Origin: Acidobacteriota bacterium
GTDB taxonomy: Bacteria; Acidobacteriota; Terriglobia; Terriglobales; Acidobacteriaceae
Reading direction: 5' to 3'
DNA: 64,000 bases
Assembly: GCA_021781795.1 (NCBI GenBank)
Contig: JAJXWA010000001.1
Coordinates: 248,001 to 312,000 of the forward strand
Part shown: one piece after another, positions 16,113-26,658 of the stretch
How positions within the stretch are numbered: position 1 is the stretch's first letter
Layout of the letters: the number at the start of each line of letters is the position of its first letter
Made by a program: the position numbers and the translations under genes
Notes under the pieces: generated by a model
What the model saw: only the letters and a program-made list of their open reading frames with translations
Told to the model about the DNA's origin: nothing
The model's database searches: none

Positions 16113-17621
16113 TTACGGAACCTGTTGCGTCGCTGCGCTGACTGCTGCTGGAGCCGGTTCGGCGGACGGGACCTGCAGCGTGTGCGCGCCGGTTTCGACC
16201 GCCTGCAACGCCCTTGTGGGAACGACGCCGAGGAGGAAGGTGGCTCCCACAGTGAACAGTAACGCTGCTGCGACCGCAACGCCGACACGCGGCAGGGCGA
16301 GGCGCTGGCGTGTCTCCTCTGGGGGAGCCTGTACGGAGACGAATGCAAGGCGGAGATAGTAGGCGGCAGCCAGGCCGGAGTTGAGAAGTCCGATGAGCGC
16401 CAGCCAGTTGGCGTTTCCTCCCATGGCTGCGGCAAAAGCGTAAAACTTGCCGAAGAAGCCGGCGGTAAAAGGAATGCCGACGAGCGAGGTAAGGAAGAAG
16501 ATCAGAAGGATGCCAAGGACTGGAGCGCGGTAGATGAGGCCACGATAGTCTGCGATCAGCGTGCGCTCGTCATCATATCCACTGACCAGTGTGATGACGG
16601 CGAAGATGCCGACGTTCATGGCCGCATACGCGGCGGTGTAGAAGCTTGCGGCAGCGATGCCGCTGGCGCCTAGCCCGGCGAGCGCGGCGAGTAGATATCC
16701 GGCATGGGCAATGGATGAGTAGCCAAGCATGCGCTTGACGTTCTGCTGGCGAAGGGCGGCGAGGTTGCCTACTGTCATGGAGAGCACTGCGACGCACCAG
16801 AGGAGTGGCGCCCACTCCTGACGTAGGGTGGGGAAGACCTCATAGATGATGCGGAGGAGCAGCGCGAATGCGGCTGCTTTGGGCGCGGTGGACATCAGCG
16901 CCACGACCGGCGATGGGGCGCCTTCGTAGACATCAGGTGTCCAGACGTGAAACGGAGCAGCCGAAACCTTGAAGAGAATGCCGACCAGCATGAGCGCCAT
17001 GGCGGCAGTGACGAGCAGATGATTTGGCGAGGCCGGAAGAAGCTGGGCGAGCTCGTAGATCTGCGTGGTTCCCGAGGCGCCGAAGGCCATCGCAATGCCG
17101 TAGAGGAGAAATCCGGTGGCGAAGGAGCCGAGCAGGAAGTACTTGAGCGCGGCTTCAGGACCACGGCCCGATCCTTTGCGGTAGCCGGCGAGGATATAGG
17201 TCGAGATGGAGGAGATCTCCAGCGCGATGAAGATGACAAGCAGCTCGATCGCGGAGGTGAGCAGGCACATGCCGACTGCGCCGAAGACGATCAGCGCGTA
17301 ATACTCGCCCTGATGGTGGCTGTCTTCTGGGAGCGTATCCAGAGAAAGCAGAAGGACGACGAGGACGATGCCGCATATGAGGACGTGAAAGAATACGGTG
17401 AAGGGACTGGTTTCAACCGTGGAGTAGAAGGCCGTGCCGACGGGCAAAGAGAGCTGCCACAGACTCGCCCACAAGGAAAGCGTGACACCCAATGCGGCGA
17501 CCCAGCCGAGCGTACGGCGCGGCGCACGAGGTGGGAGGGAAGCGTCCACCAGCATGATGAGGACGCCGGTGAGCGTGAGGACGATTTCCGGAAGGATGCG
17601 GAGGCTATCGCCGGGATTCAT
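16113..17621 (-). CDS. nuoN: NADH-quinone oxidoreductase subunit N
   Basis: Antiporter-like membrane subunit of complex I, 502 residues and about 14 helices, one of three proton-pumping subunits. The Mrp-type core carries the conserved Glu in the EISSISTYIL segment (helix 5), the Lys in LFKVSAAPFHVWTPDVYEG (helix 7), and HAGYLLAAL further on. It is the last gene of the operon and overlaps the end of nuoM by 17 bp. The final 40 residues are a Pro/Ala-rich cytoplasmic tail. Just downstream lies the truncated EPS glycosyltransferase; no clear terminator was found in the 68 bp between them. Confidence 0.95.
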   Translation of the reverse strand: MNPGDSLRILPEIVLTLTGVLIMLVDASLPPRAPRRTLGWVAALGVTLSLWASLWQLSLPVGTAFYSTVETSPFTVFFHVLICGIVLVVLLLSLDTLPEDSHHQGEYYALIVFGAVGMCLLTSAIELLVIFIALEISSISTYILAGYRKGSGRGPEAALKYFLLGSFATGFLLYGIAMAFGASGTTQIYELAQLLPASPNHLLVTAAMALMLVGILFKVSAAPFHVWTPDVYEGAPSPVVALMSTAPKAAAFALLLRIIYEVFPTLRQEWAPLLWCVAVLSMTVGNLAALRQQNVKRMLGYSSIAHAGYLLAALAGLGASGIAAASFYTAAYAAMNVGIFAVITLVSGYDDERTLIADYRGLIYRAPVLGILLIFFLTSLVGIPFTAGFFGKFYAFAAAMGGNANWLALIGLLNSGLAAAYYLRLAFVSVQAPPEETRQRLALPRVGVAVAAALLFTVGATFLLGVVPTRALQAVETGAHTLQVPSAEPAPAAVSAATQQVP

Positions 17622-19146
17622 TTGCGGCCTCCTTCAACACGGCAACGGTTAGAGCGGGTGACGACAATGCGGCAGTCCCTTTCACTGTAGGTGGTCCGGT
17701 GCGATTTTCGATGGCGGGGATCCAGATGGATGGCGCCAGACCCATGACGAGCATAAGAACGGCAAGAGGCCAGAGGACAGCAAGCTCCGCAGCGTGCAGG
17801 TCGCGCGCTGGGCGGGAAGTAGCGAGGTCGCTCTGTGGTCCGTAGAAGATCCGCTGCACGAGCCAGAGCATGTACGCCGCGCCGAGGATGACGCCAATCG
17901 TGGCTGTGGCGGCCCAGCCGCGGCTTACGCCTGTGAAAGTGCTGGAGAGAATCAGGAACTCGCCCACAAAGCCATTGAGCATGGGCAGGCCAATCATCGC
18001 GAGAGAGGTGATAACAAAGAGTGTTGCGGTCTGCGGCAGCCGGGCGGCAAGTCCGCCATAGGATGCAATCTGGCTGGTGGCGTAGCGAACCTCGAGGATG
18101 CCCAGGAGCAGGAAGAGCGCGCCGTCGACCACTCCGTGATTGAGGATCTGATAGATTGCTCCATCCCAGCCAGTAAAGGTGAGGCCATAGATGCCAAGAA
18201 CGATGAGGCTGAGGTGGCTGAGGGATGCAAAGGCGAGCAGACGCCAGAAGTCGCGCTGCACAAGGGCGAGACAGGCTCCGTAGAGCAGGCCGATGACCGC
18301 GAGGGCAATGAGCCACGGCGCGAGGGCGCGTGCCTGGACGGGGAAGAGTCCGATGTGAAAGCGCAGCATGGAGTAGAGGCCGAGCTTGCCTGCGACGACC
18401 ATGGCGAGAGCAACAGGTGCTTCGCTGTAAGTGTCTGCCAGCCAGCCGTGCAGAGGAAAGACTGGGACTTTGACGGCGAAAGCAAAGAGAAATGCAACGG
18501 CTACCCAGCAAAGCGGTCCCGCGGGCAGACCACCGCTTGCGATGAGCATCTGGAGTTCGCTGAAGTCAAAGGTGCCTGTGCGGGCATAGAGCCAGAGGAT
18601 GGCGACCAGCAAGGGCGCAGATGGAATGAAGGTGAAGAGGAAAAATTTGAGCGCTGCGCGGGCGCCATCTTTGCGGCCGAACATGGCGATGAGCACAGCC
18701 ATCGGAACGAGGGAAAGTTCCCAGAAGCCGTAGTAGAGAATGAGGTCCAGCGAGAGAAAGACGCCAAGCATGGCGGTTTGCTGAACGAGAAAGAGCGAAT
18801 AGAAGATTTTGCGACGCCGCTCAATTGCGTTCCAACTGGCGACGATGCCGATGGGAGCGAGAAGGCCGACGAGGACAACAAGCCAGAGGCTGAGGCCATC
18901 GACGCCGACGTGATAGTAGATGGCGGGATTCTCAATCCAGAGAGTGTTGATCTCAAACTGGAAGCCGTGCTGCGCCAGAACAAAGTGGGCGGGCAGATGG
19001 AGCGTGAGGACAAAGGTGACCAGCGTGGTCAGCAGCGCGACCCATGCGGGCAGCTTGCCGCGGTCCGGGAGCAGCGCCACGAGGACAGCGCCGGCCAGCG
19101 GAGCCAGCAGGATGAGCGTGAGGATCGATTCGTTCAGGAAGCTCAT
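17605..19146 (-). CDS. nuoM: NADH-quinone oxidoreductase subunit M
   Basis: Antiporter-like proton-pumping subunit of complex I, 513 residues with about 14 membrane helices. Recognisable parts include the VGVDGLSLWLVVL segment in the N-terminal third and the FWELSLVPMAVLI helix with its conserved Glu. KVPVFPLHGWLADTYSEAP, the TM7 Lys/His motif, is standard in NuoM. The start is ATG 19146, three bases after the nuoL stop. It overlaps nuoN by 17 bp, which suggests translational coupling. Confidence 0.96.
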   Translation of the reverse strand: MSFLNESILTLILLAPLAGAVLVALLPDRGKLPAWVALLTTLVTFVLTLHLPAHFVLAQHGFQFEINTLWIENPAIYYHVGVDGLSLWLVVLVGLLAPIGIVASWNAIERRRKIFYSLFLVQQTAMLGVFLSLDLILYYGFWELSLVPMAVLIAMFGRKDGARAALKFFLFTFIPSAPLLVAILWLYARTGTFDFSELQMLIASGGLPAGPLCWVAVAFLFAFAVKVPVFPLHGWLADTYSEAPVALAMVVAGKLGLYSMLRFHIGLFPVQARALAPWLIALAVIGLLYGACLALVQRDFWRLLAFASLSHLSLIVLGIYGLTFTGWDGAIYQILNHGVVDGALFLLLGILEVRYATSQIASYGGLAARLPQTATLFVITSLAMIGLPMLNGFVGEFLILSSTFTGVSRGWAATATIGVILGAAYMLWLVQRIFYGPQSDLATSRPARDLHAAELAVLWPLAVLMLVMGLAPSIWIPAIENRTGPPTVKGTAALSSPALTVAVLKEAANESRR

Positions 19147-19149
19147 AGG

Positions 19150-21072
19150 TCAGCGCCCCATCCCGCTTGCATGCAGGCCAAGCGTTGCCGGAAGTAACAA
19201 GAAGAGGAGAACAGCCGCCGCGCCAAGCGCGAGCCAAGCAGCATAGGAGCGTAGATTGCCGGACTGCCAGCGCTGTAAGATGGCCGCGGCGAATTGTGCG
19301 ATGCCGCCCAGAAGCCATGCGGCGCCGCCGAGGATGGCGACATCGACGACCCAACCGAGAAGGAACTTGGAAAAGGCCAGCAGCGGCTTGACGATGGTAA
19401 ACCCGTAGATTTCGTCCACGAAGTATTTGTTGAGAAGCAGCTTGTAGCCGTGCGGCATGGCTGCGGCCCACTGGGCGGGCGTCTCGGGCTGCTTGCGATA
19501 GAGGCGGTCGGCAATCCACCAGCCTGCCAGCGCCACCAGCACGGCGAGGGCGCTGAGACCGATTTCGAGGGATGCGCTGCCGCCTGCTGTTGGAATCTCG
19601 CCGGTGGAGGGCGCCAGGAACGCGGCGAAACGCTCGATGCCAATCCAGCCGCCACCGACGGACAGGATGGCGAGAATCACGAGTGGTCCGAGCATGGACC
19701 AGGGGCTTTCGTGCGGATGAGCTTCATGGTTGCGTGATTCGCCGAGGAAGGTGAGATACCAGAGGCGGAACATGTAAAACGAGGTGAGCAGCGCTGTGAC
19801 CAGGCCGACGAACCAGAAGACTTTGCCGCCTGCGCCCTGCAGGAACGCGGCGTAGAGGATTGCGTCCTTTGAGAAGAAGCCTGCGAAGGGGAAGAAGCCT
19901 GCGATGGCGAATACGGCAGCGGTCATCGTCCAGAACGTGACGGGAATCTTCTTGCGGAGGCCGCCCATCCTGCGGAGATCCTGTTCGCCGCCAAGCGCAT
20001 GGATGACAGAGCCTGCAGCGAGGAAGAGCAGAGCCTTGAAGAAGGCATGGGTCATGAGGTGGAAGATAGCTGCGGAGTAAGCCGCGACGCCGCAGCCAAG
20101 AAACATGTAGCCGAGCTGCGAGATGGTGGAGTAAGCGAGGACGCGCTTGATGTCGTTCTGCACCAGGCCGATGGTGGCGGCGAAGAGCGCGGTTGCGGCT
20201 CCGACAATTGCGACAACGCCGAGAGCGAAGGGCGAGCGGTCAAAAAGAACGTGGGTGCGGGCAATCATGTAGACGCCCGCGGTGACCATCGTGGCCGCGT
20301 GGATGAGAGCCGAGACGGGCGTCGGGCCTTCCATTGCGTCGGGGAGCCAGACATAGAGCGGGAGTTGCGCGCTTTTGCCGGTGGCGCCGAGCAGGAGGCA
20401 AAGCGCAATCACGGTGAGGATGCCACCCTGCCAGGCGGGCGCCGCGAGAAGCTTTGCGGAGATTTCGCTGAAGGTGAGGGTGCCAAAGGTGGCGAGCAGC
20501 AGAAAGATTCCGATGAGGAAGCCGAAGTCGCCGATGCGGTTGACGATGAAGGCCTTTTTACCGGCGTCGGCTGCGGAGTTCTTCTGGAAGTAGAAGCCGA
20601 TGAGCAGATACGATGCGAGGCCGACGCCCTCCCAGCCGACGAACATGAGCAGCGCGTTGCCGGCGAGGACCAGGACTGTCATGAAGAAGAGAAAGAGGTT
20701 CAGGTAGGCGAAGAAGCGCCAGTAACCGTCTTCATGGGCCATGTAGCCGACGGAGTAGATATGAATGAGAAAACCCACGCCGGTGACGACGAGGAGCATG
20801 ACGAGTGATAACTGGTCAAAGACAAAGCTGAAGTCGATGTTGAGCGTGCCAGCGTGAATCCAGCCGATGGGGCAGGACTCCGTGTAGGGCAGCGCGAGGC
20901 CAGAAGAACTGGCGAGAACGGCGCTGAGGACAACCGCAAACGACGCAAGCGGCGCAAGGAGAGCGATAGCGCTCACGAGGGCCTTGGGAAGCCTGCGACC
21001 AAGGATGCCGTTCAATAGAAATCCGGCAAACGGCAAAAGCGGAATAAGCCAAAGATGGAGCGATGCGTTCAT
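19150..21072 (-). CDS. nuoL: NADH-quinone oxidoreductase subunit L
   Basis: The largest antiporter-like subunit of complex I (640 residues), which ends the membrane arm and carries the long lateral helix. The sequence has [22 protein letters not shown] and the [16 protein letters not shown] helix with its conserved Glu. It also has [31 protein letters not shown], the strongest NuoL signature. Its ATG overlaps the nuoK stop by four bases. A lateral helix plus a last membrane segment fits the C-terminal 120 residues. Confidence 0.97.
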   Translation of the reverse strand: MNASLHLWLIPLLPFAGFLLNGILGRRLPKALVSAIALLAPLASFAVVLSAVLASSSGLALPYTESCPIGWIHAGTLNIDFSFVFDQLSLVMLLVVTGVGFLIHIYSVGYMAHEDGYWRFFAYLNLFLFFMTVLVLAGNALLMFVGWEGVGLASYLLIGFYFQKNSAADAGKKAFIVNRIGDFGFLIGIFLLLATFGTLTFSEISAKLLAAPAWQGGILTVIALCLLLGATGKSAQLPLYVWLPDAMEGPTPVSALIHAATMVTAGVYMIARTHVLFDRSPFALGVVAIVGAATALFAATIGLVQNDIKRVLAYSTISQLGYMFLGCGVAAYSAAIFHLMTHAFFKALLFLAAGSVIHALGGEQDLRRMGGLRKKIPVTFWTMTAAVFAIAGFFPFAGFFSKDAILYAAFLQGAGGKVFWFVGLVTALLTSFYMFRLWYLTFLGESRNHEAHPHESPWSMLGPLVILAILSVGGGWIGIERFAAFLAPSTGEIPTAGGSASLEIGLSALAVLVALAGWWIADRLYRKQPETPAQWAAAMPHGYKLLLNKYFVDEIYGFTIVKPLLAFSKFLLGWVVDVAILGGAAWLLGGIAQFAAAILQRWQSGNLRSYAAWLALGAAAVLLFLLLPATLGLHASGMGR

Positions 21073-21404
21073 AGTTTCATCAGGTCAATGCGGTCAACGG
21101 CCAGCGTAGCGCGGGCGCGAAAGATGGCGATGATGATCGCGAGTCCCACGGCGGCCTCTGCCGCGGCAACCATCATGACGAAGAAGACAAAGATCTGACC
21201 CTTGACGGCATGCCATTGATGGGCAAAGGTCACGAAGGTCAGGTTGACAGCGTTCAGCATCAGCTCAATCGACATGAAGACGGTGATGACGTTGCGCTTG
21301 ATGAGAAATCCGATGACTCCCAGCGAAAAGAGCGCGGCGCTGAGGAGGAGATACCAGGCGAGCGGAATGCCGTGTGCTGCGAGTTGGAGGGGAGCAGGAT
21401 TCAT
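21069..21404 (-). CDS. nuoK: NADH-quinone oxidoreductase subunit K
   Basis: Small membrane subunit (111 residues, three helices) of complex I. It has the conserved [10 protein letters not shown] loop, [14 protein letters not shown] with the key helix-2 Glu, and [15 protein letters not shown] with the helix-3 Glu. These carboxylates form part of the proton path. Both ends overlap neighbouring genes by four bases (nuoJ before, nuoL after). Confidence 0.97.
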   Translation of the reverse strand: MNPAPLQLAAHGIPLAWYLLLSAALFSLGVIGFLIKRNVITVFMSIELMLNAVNLTFVTFAHQWHAVKGQIFVFFVMMVAAAEAAVGLAIIIAIFRARATLAVDRIDLMKL

Positions 21405-21919
21405 TTGCCGGCCAGCCTTTCCGTGTCGCCGTCGCCACGGCGCGCCAGAGCCACCGCTCCGAGAATGGCGATCAGGATAAGAACCGAAGTGACTTCGAAA
21501 GGAAGAAGAAGTTTGGTGAAGAGGATGGTGCTGAGGTCTTCAGTGGATGTGATGCCGTCCTGCATGGTGGCGGCGCCGAGACCCTGGATGTGCAGAATGA
21601 CTGTGGCAAGAATCGCAAGGATTACCACTACTGCGGGGAATCCGACGGTGCGGGCGGCGCGGCTGCCGAGGGTTCGCTCCTCACGGCCGGCGTTGAGCAG
21701 CATGATGACGAAAGTGAAGAGCACCATGACGGCGCCGGCGTAGACGATGACCTGAGCGGCGGCGAGGAACTCCGCGCCAAGCAGCAGGTAGAGCACGGCG
21801 AGCGAGGTCATCACCACAATCAGCGAGAGGGCGCTGTTGATGGGGTGGCTTTGCAGGAGGAGGTTGATTGCGCCTGCAAGGCAGAGTCCGGCAAACAGGA
21901 GAAAGAGAATCAGGTGCAT
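21401..21919 (-). CDS. nuoJ: NADH-quinone oxidoreductase subunit J
   Basis: Membrane subunit of complex I, about 172 residues and five helices. It contains the pi-bulge helix region ([20 protein letters not shown]), the defining NuoJ motif. ATG 21919 begins directly with the first helix; a longer frame to 21961 would run back into the end of nuoH. It follows nuoH by seven bases, exactly where nuoI is found in most operons. Confidence 0.95.
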   Translation of the reverse strand: MHLILFLLFAGLCLAGAINLLLQSHPINSALSLIVVMTSLAVLYLLLGAEFLAAAQVIVYAGAVMVLFTFVIMLLNAGREERTLGSRAARTVGFPAVVVILAILATVILHIQGLGAATMQDGITSTEDLSTILFTKLLLPFEVTSVLILIAILGAVALARRGDGDTERLAGK

Positions 21920-21926
21920 CGTACCG

Positions 21927-22973
21927 TCACTTATACGCAAGCCAGAGGCTTGTGCCCACAATGTTGAGGATGGCGAGCGGAAGCAGGTAGCGCCATCCGA
22001 AGTTCATCAACTGGTCATAGCGGAAGCGAGGCAGCGTGCCACGCACCCACACATAAAGAAAGAGGAAGCTGAAAACCTTGAGGACGAACCAGAAGATCGG
22101 CAGCAGGGAGCGGAGAACGATGTTCTGCGGAGTGGGCAGAATATTGCCGAGCGGGCTGGTCCATCCGCCGAGAAACAGCATGGTCGCGACGCAGCCAACG
22201 GTGATCATGTTGGCGTACTCGGCCATGAAGAACATGGCGAACTTCATGGAGCTATATTCGGTGTGGTAGCCGGCTGTGAGCTCGCTTTCGGCTTCAGGCA
22301 GGTCGAAGGGAGAGCGGTTGGTCTCAGCATATGCGGCCATCAGGTAGATGAAGAAGGCGAAGATCTGCAGGCCGCCGAAGATGTTCCAGGTCAGAAGTCC
22401 CTTGCTGGCCTGGCTCTCGACGATGACGCGGAGATTGAGCGAACCGGCGCGCAAGACGACGCCGACGAGCGAGAGTCCAAGCGCCAACTCGTAGCTGACC
22501 AGTTGCGCGGAAGAGCGAAGCGAACCGAGGAGGGAGTATTTATTGTTGGAGGACCAGCCAGCGAGCGCCACTCCGTAGACGCCGATGGAGGTGATCCCGA
22601 GGATGACGAGGAGGCCGATATTCACATCGGAGATCTGAAAGAGGCGAAAGCCCGAGACGGCAATGCCAGGATCGCCGAATGGGACAACCGCGATGGAGAT
22701 GAGCGCGCACCCGAGGGCGATCATCGGGGCGAGCAGGTAGAGAGGTTTGTAGACCGCAGTTGGGATTATGTCTTCCTTGAGGAAGGACTTTGCCCCATCG
22801 ACGAGCGGCTGGAGCAAGCCGAAGGGGCCGACGCGGCTGGGTCCCCAGCGGTTCTGAATGCGGCCTACGAGCTTGCGTTCAAGAAGAACCGTGTAGGCGA
22901 CGCCGAGGAGCATCACGACCGTCACGACGATTACCTTGAGCAGGCTCCAGATAAAAAAGTACAGAAGGTTCAC
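21927..22973 (-). CDS. nuoH: NADH-quinone oxidoreductase subunit H
   Basis: Membrane subunit (348 residues, eight or more helices) that forms the quinone chamber with NuoD and NuoB and starts the proton channel. Key segments are ERKLVGRIQNRWGPSRVGPFGLLQPLVDGAK near the N-terminus, AYAETNRSPFDLPEAESELTAGYHTEYS (the acidic loop facing the quinone site), and WVRGTLPRFRYDQLM near the C-terminus. Length and motifs are complete. A 31-bp gap separates it from nuoG. Confidence 0.97.
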   Translation of the reverse strand: MNLLYFFIWSLLKVIVVTVVMLLGVAYTVLLERKLVGRIQNRWGPSRVGPFGLLQPLVDGAKSFLKEDIIPTAVYKPLYLLAPMIALGCALISIAVVPFGDPGIAVSGFRLFQISDVNIGLLVILGITSIGVYGVALAGWSSNNKYSLLGSLRSSAQLVSYELALGLSLVGVVLRAGSLNLRVIVESQASKGLLTWNIFGGLQIFAFFIYLMAAYAETNRSPFDLPEAESELTAGYHTEYSSMKFAMFFMAEYANMITVGCVATMLFLGGWTSPLGNILPTPQNIVLRSLLPIFWFVLKVFSFLFLYVWVRGTLPRFRYDQLMNFGWRYLLPLAILNIVGTSLWLAYK

Positions 22974-23004
22974 AAGTCTTCAGCCTCTCTTGCCAAGCAC
23001 GTTT

Positions 23005-25332
23005 TCAGTCTGCGGCAGTTTCAGCGACGGCCGGCGACTGATGCCGCAGCAGGTCTTTCAAGGATTCGCTGTAGCGGCCCAGCGATCCCGAAGTAAAGAG
23101 TCCGTCATGGGCTGGCTGGATGACGTCCGGCCCGGTAAGCGAGGAGACCGGAACGAATCCGGGCTCGGTGGGTGCATCGTTGCCGCCGAAGAGATTCAGG
23201 CGGTCGAGCTTGTATGCGGGAACAAGCCGCTCGATCTCATCGAGAGCCGCGAGGGGATCGAAGGGGCTGAGTTTCGGTTCAAGTCCGCGTGCGGCAAGCC
23301 AGACTGCGTGGCGATCCGCCTCGCCCGCCTGTGCGCCGCGGGACTGGCCGAGGTCGGCAGTAACGGCGGAGTTGCCAAAGGGAACCAGAGTTTTTACATC
23401 GACACCCATCGCGCCCGCGAGACGGACGAGTATCTCAAAGTCAGGCTTCGTTCCGGGACGATCACTGGCTTTCTTGACCAACTGCACGTCACCGTAAGTG
23501 CTGGTGACGGTGCCGGACTTCTCATAGAGGCTTGTGGCAGGGAGAACGACATCGGCCAGCGCGGCAGTCTCGGTGAGGAAGATGTCCTGCACGATGAGGA
23601 AGGTGTTGCGCAGTTCGGTGGGATTCGCGTGGTTGGCGGCAGGGTTTGCGCCGACGACGAGCAGTGCGGCGAGATCACCGCGCGCTGCGGATTCCAGTAT
23701 CTCGGGGAGCGATTGGCCTGGGGCGGCGGGCATGCCGGGATATTCCGCAGCGAATGCGCCGGGCTGCGAGACGGGGACGTGGCCGGGCAGCCGGTGGGGA
23801 AGCACGCCCATGTCGGCGGCTCCGCGTGAGTTGGCGTGGGCGCCGATGCAGGCGAAGCGAACCGCAGGACGCGCAAGACCCCACTGGACGAGAGCGTTGA
23901 GTTGTTCACCGCGGTATTCAGGTCCAAACAGGACGACCAGAGACTCTTCAGCGAGGAGGGCATCGCGGAATGCGGTGTCCGCAATCGACGTGGTTTGACC
24001 GCCAAGATACGCGGGCAGCGACGCGTAGCTTCCGGACGGAAGTCGCAGGACAGCTTTGGCCTGACGCTCGAGCTTAATCTGGGCTGTGTTCGCGAGGTAG
24101 AGGCGAGCGCGGTTGATGCGGACTGCGGTACGCAGCTCCCACGCGAGGAGCGGATGCTCGTTCGTGGGATCGCCGCCGATCAGCAGGATTGCTGATGCCG
24201 ATGCAATGTCGCGGAGGCTGGCGGCGCGACCAGGGTGGCCTGCAAGAGCATGTGCGAATGCTGCGAAGTCCGCGGTGCGCTCGTGATCGATGTTGTTGGT
24301 CTGGAGGACCGAGCGCGCGAACTTCTGCAGCAGGTAATTTTCCTCGTTGGTCGTGGAGTTGGAGCCGATGACGCCGATGGAAGATCCTCCACGCGCATCA
24401 CGCACTTCCTTGAGTTTTGCCGCGGCAGTGCGAAGGGCGTGCTCCCATGTGGCCGGTTCAAGCTTGCCGGCGGCATTGCGAACGAGCGGCTTGGACAGGC
24501 GCTCAGCGCTTTCGACGAAGTCAAAGCCGAAGCGGCCCTTGGCGCAGAGGAAGTCGCCGTTGATGCCGCTCTTGTCGCGGTTATCGGCGCGGATAATCTC
24601 TGCTCCGTCGCTCGATTGACGCACGCCGAGGGTTACCTTGCAGCCATCCGAGCAGTGCGTGCAGACGGTGGCGACGTGGGTCATCTCCCATGGACGAGTC
24701 TTGTAGCGATAGGAGCCGCTGGTGAGCGCGCCGACGGGGCAGACATCGATGCACATGCCGCACTGCTCGCAGTCGAGGCGGTCACCGCCGTTGGGCGCGA
24801 TGACGGCGCTGGCGCCGCGATTGTGGACGCCGAGCGCCCAGACATCCATGCCCTCGCCGCACATGCGGATGCAGCGGTAGCAGAGGATGCAGCGGGGCCG
24901 GTCGTAGTAGACAGCAGGCGACCACTGCTGCTCGTCGCGATGGCGCTTGACATCCACCATGCGGCTCTCGCCGGCGCCGTACTTGAAGGTCATGTCCTGC
25001 AGTTCGCACTCGCCGCCCGCATCGCAGACCGGGCAGTCAAGCGGGTGATTTCCGAGCAGCAACTCGATGGTGGCTTTGCGCGCCTGGGTAATCTCGGGCG
25101 AGTCGGTGATGAAGACCTGGCCTTCGGCGACCTGCGTGGTGCAGGCGGTCTGCAGCTTGGGCACCTTTTCCTGGCGCACGACGCACATGCGGCAGGCGGC
25201 CTGCAGGCTGAGGCCGGGGTAGTAGCAAAAGGCAGGAATCTCGATGCCTGCCTTGCGGCACACGTCAATGAGCAACGCGCCAGCAGGCGCCACGAGCTTT
25301 TTGCCGTTAACTGTAATCGTTACGTCTGCCAT
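23005..25332 (-). CDS. nuoG: NADH-quinone oxidoreductase subunit G
   Basis: Peripheral-arm subunit of complex I (775 residues) that carries iron-sulfur clusters from NuoF towards NuoI/NuoB. The N-terminal 2Fe-2S ligands are C35, C46, C49 and C63. Next comes the CPVCDAGGECELQD segment for N5. Two 4Fe-4S sets follow, CILCYRCIRMC and CEQCGMCIDVCPVGA. A further C-x2-C-x3-C set (CTHCSDGC) with a distant Cys in DFLCAKGRFG matches the extra N7 cluster known in E. coli and Thermus. The C-terminal 500 residues form a molybdopterin-oxidoreductase-like domain. The start is ATG 25332. Confidence 0.96.
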   Translation of the reverse strand: MADVTITVNGKKLVAPAGALLIDVCRKAGIEIPAFCYYPGLSLQAACRMCVVRQEKVPKLQTACTTQVAEGQVFITDSPEITQARKATIELLLGNHPLDCPVCDAGGECELQDMTFKYGAGESRMVDVKRHRDEQQWSPAVYYDRPRCILCYRCIRMCGEGMDVWALGVHNRGASAVIAPNGGDRLDCEQCGMCIDVCPVGALTSGSYRYKTRPWEMTHVATVCTHCSDGCKVTLGVRQSSDGAEIIRADNRDKSGINGDFLCAKGRFGFDFVESAERLSKPLVRNAAGKLEPATWEHALRTAAAKLKEVRDARGGSSIGVIGSNSTTNEENYLLQKFARSVLQTNNIDHERTADFAAFAHALAGHPGRAASLRDIASASAILLIGGDPTNEHPLLAWELRTAVRINRARLYLANTAQIKLERQAKAVLRLPSGSYASLPAYLGGQTTSIADTAFRDALLAEESLVVLFGPEYRGEQLNALVQWGLARPAVRFACIGAHANSRGAADMGVLPHRLPGHVPVSQPGAFAAEYPGMPAAPGQSLPEILESAARGDLAALLVVGANPAANHANPTELRNTFLIVQDIFLTETAALADVVLPATSLYEKSGTVTSTYGDVQLVKKASDRPGTKPDFEILVRLAGAMGVDVKTLVPFGNSAVTADLGQSRGAQAGEADRHAVWLAARGLEPKLSPFDPLAALDEIERLVPAYKLDRLNLFGGNDAPTEPGFVPVSSLTGPDVIQPAHDGLFTSGSLGRYSESLKDLLRHQSPAVAETAAD

Positions 25333-25347
25333 GCCTCTCCAGCGCCC

Positions 25348-26658
25348 CTAAACGATTGCCATTTCGGTGTGTTTGGCGAACGGACAAGGCTTGCCGTTCA
25401 GGTGGTCTTCAAATTCCTTGCGGAACTTCTTGACGAAGCCGAGTGTGGGCATCGCGGCTGCATCGCCCAGCGGGCAGAAGGTGCGGCCCAGCATGTTCTC
25501 CGCAAGGTATTGGATATTGTCGATGTCTTTTGCAGTGCCGAAGCCGGCGTGGAAGCGGGTCAGTGATTTCTTCAGCCAGTCGGTGCCTTCGCGGCAGGGA
25601 ATGCACCAGCCGCAGCTTTCGTGCTGATAGAAGCTGATGGTGCGCAAGGCGAACTCAACGATGCAGGTCTGATCGTCGATGACCACGACGCCTCCCGAGC
25701 CAAGCATGGAGCCGGCCTTGCCCACCTGATCAAAGTCCATGCCGAGGTTCTCAATCTCTTCGGGCAGCAGGACGGGGGTCGAGGAGCCGCCGGGGACGAC
25801 TGCTTTGAGCTTGCGACCGCCGCGCACGCCACCGGCTACGTCGTAAACGATCTTCTTGAGGTTGTAGCCCATGGGCAGCTCATAGACGCCGGGCCGCTCG
25901 ACGTGGCCGCTAACGCCGAAGAGTCGCGTGCCGCCGTTGCGCGGGGAGCCGACGGCCGCATAGGCCTCGCCGCCCATGGCGATGACGTGGGGGACTGTGG
26001 CGATGGTCTCGGCGTTATTGATGACCGTGGGTCCGCCGTACAGGCCGACGACCGCAGGGAAGGGCGGCTTGATGCGCGGGACGCCACGCTTGCCTTCGAG
26101 CGATTCCATCAGCGCGGACTCTTCGCCGACTTCGTAGGCGCCTGCTCCGCTCTGCGTGATGATCTGGAATTCCGTGTCAGAGCCGAAGATGTTCTTGCCG
26201 AGAAAGCCTTTGGCGTAGGCATCGGCGACGGCCTTCTCCATGATTTCGAGCAGATAACGATACTCACCGCGCAGATAGATGAAGCCGAGCTTGGAGCCGA
26301 TGGCCAGTCCCGCGATGATCGTGCCTTCGATGACGGCATGTGGATCATGCAGGAAAATGAGGTGGTCTTTGCAGGTGCCGGGTTCGCTCTCGTCGCCGTT
26401 GACGAGCACGTATTTCGGCTTTGGGCTCTGTTTGGGAACGAATGACCACTTCATGCCGGTGGGGAATCCCGCGCCGCCGCGGCCACGCAGGTTCGAGGCC
26501 TTCATCTCATTGATGATCCAGTCGGGCCCCTGCGCGAGGCACTTCTTCGCGGCTTCATAACCGCCCAGTTCCATGTAGCGGTCGATGTTGGCCGCACCCT
26601 GGCCAAAGCGCCGGGTGACGATTTTGACTTCATCGGGATGGGAGACGAGCCTAGGCAT
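25348..26658 (-). CDS. nuoF: NADH-quinone oxidoreductase subunit F
   Basis: NADH-binding flavoprotein subunit of complex I, 436 residues. It oxidises NADH at FMN and passes electrons to the N3 4Fe-4S cluster. The NAD(P)-binding segment is LRGRGGAGFPTGMKW. The FMN site includes NGDESEPGTCKD and the GAGAYEVGEESALMESLEGKRG stretch. The N3 ligands are in ESCGWCIPCREGT plus a later Cys (GRTFCPLGD). It overlaps nuoE by eight bases. Confidence 0.97.
   Translation of the reverse strand: MPRLVSHPDEVKIVTRRFGQGAANIDRYMELGGYEAAKKCLAQGPDWIINEMKASNLRGRGGAGFPTGMKWSFVPKQSPKPKYVLVNGDESEPGTCKDHLIFLHDPHAVIEGTIIAGLAIGSKLGFIYLRGEYRYLLEIMEKAVADAYAKGFLGKNIFGSDTEFQIITQSGAGAYEVGEESALMESLEGKRGVPRIKPPFPAVVGLYGGPTVINNAETIATVPHVIAMGGEAYAAVGSPRNGGTRLFGVSGHVERPGVYELPMGYNLKKIVYDVAGGVRGGRKLKAVVPGGSSTPVLLPEEIENLGMDFDQVGKAGSMLGSGGVVVIDDQTCIVEFALRTISFYQHESCGWCIPCREGTDWLKKSLTRFHAGFGTAKDIDNIQYLAENMLGRTFCPLGDAAAMPTLGFVKKFRKEFEDHLNGKPCPFAKHTEMAIV

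Noticed and set aside
17794..19197. 467-residue open frame on the plus strand
   Set aside because: Antisense shadow of nuoM; acidic low-complexity product and no ribosome-binding site of note.
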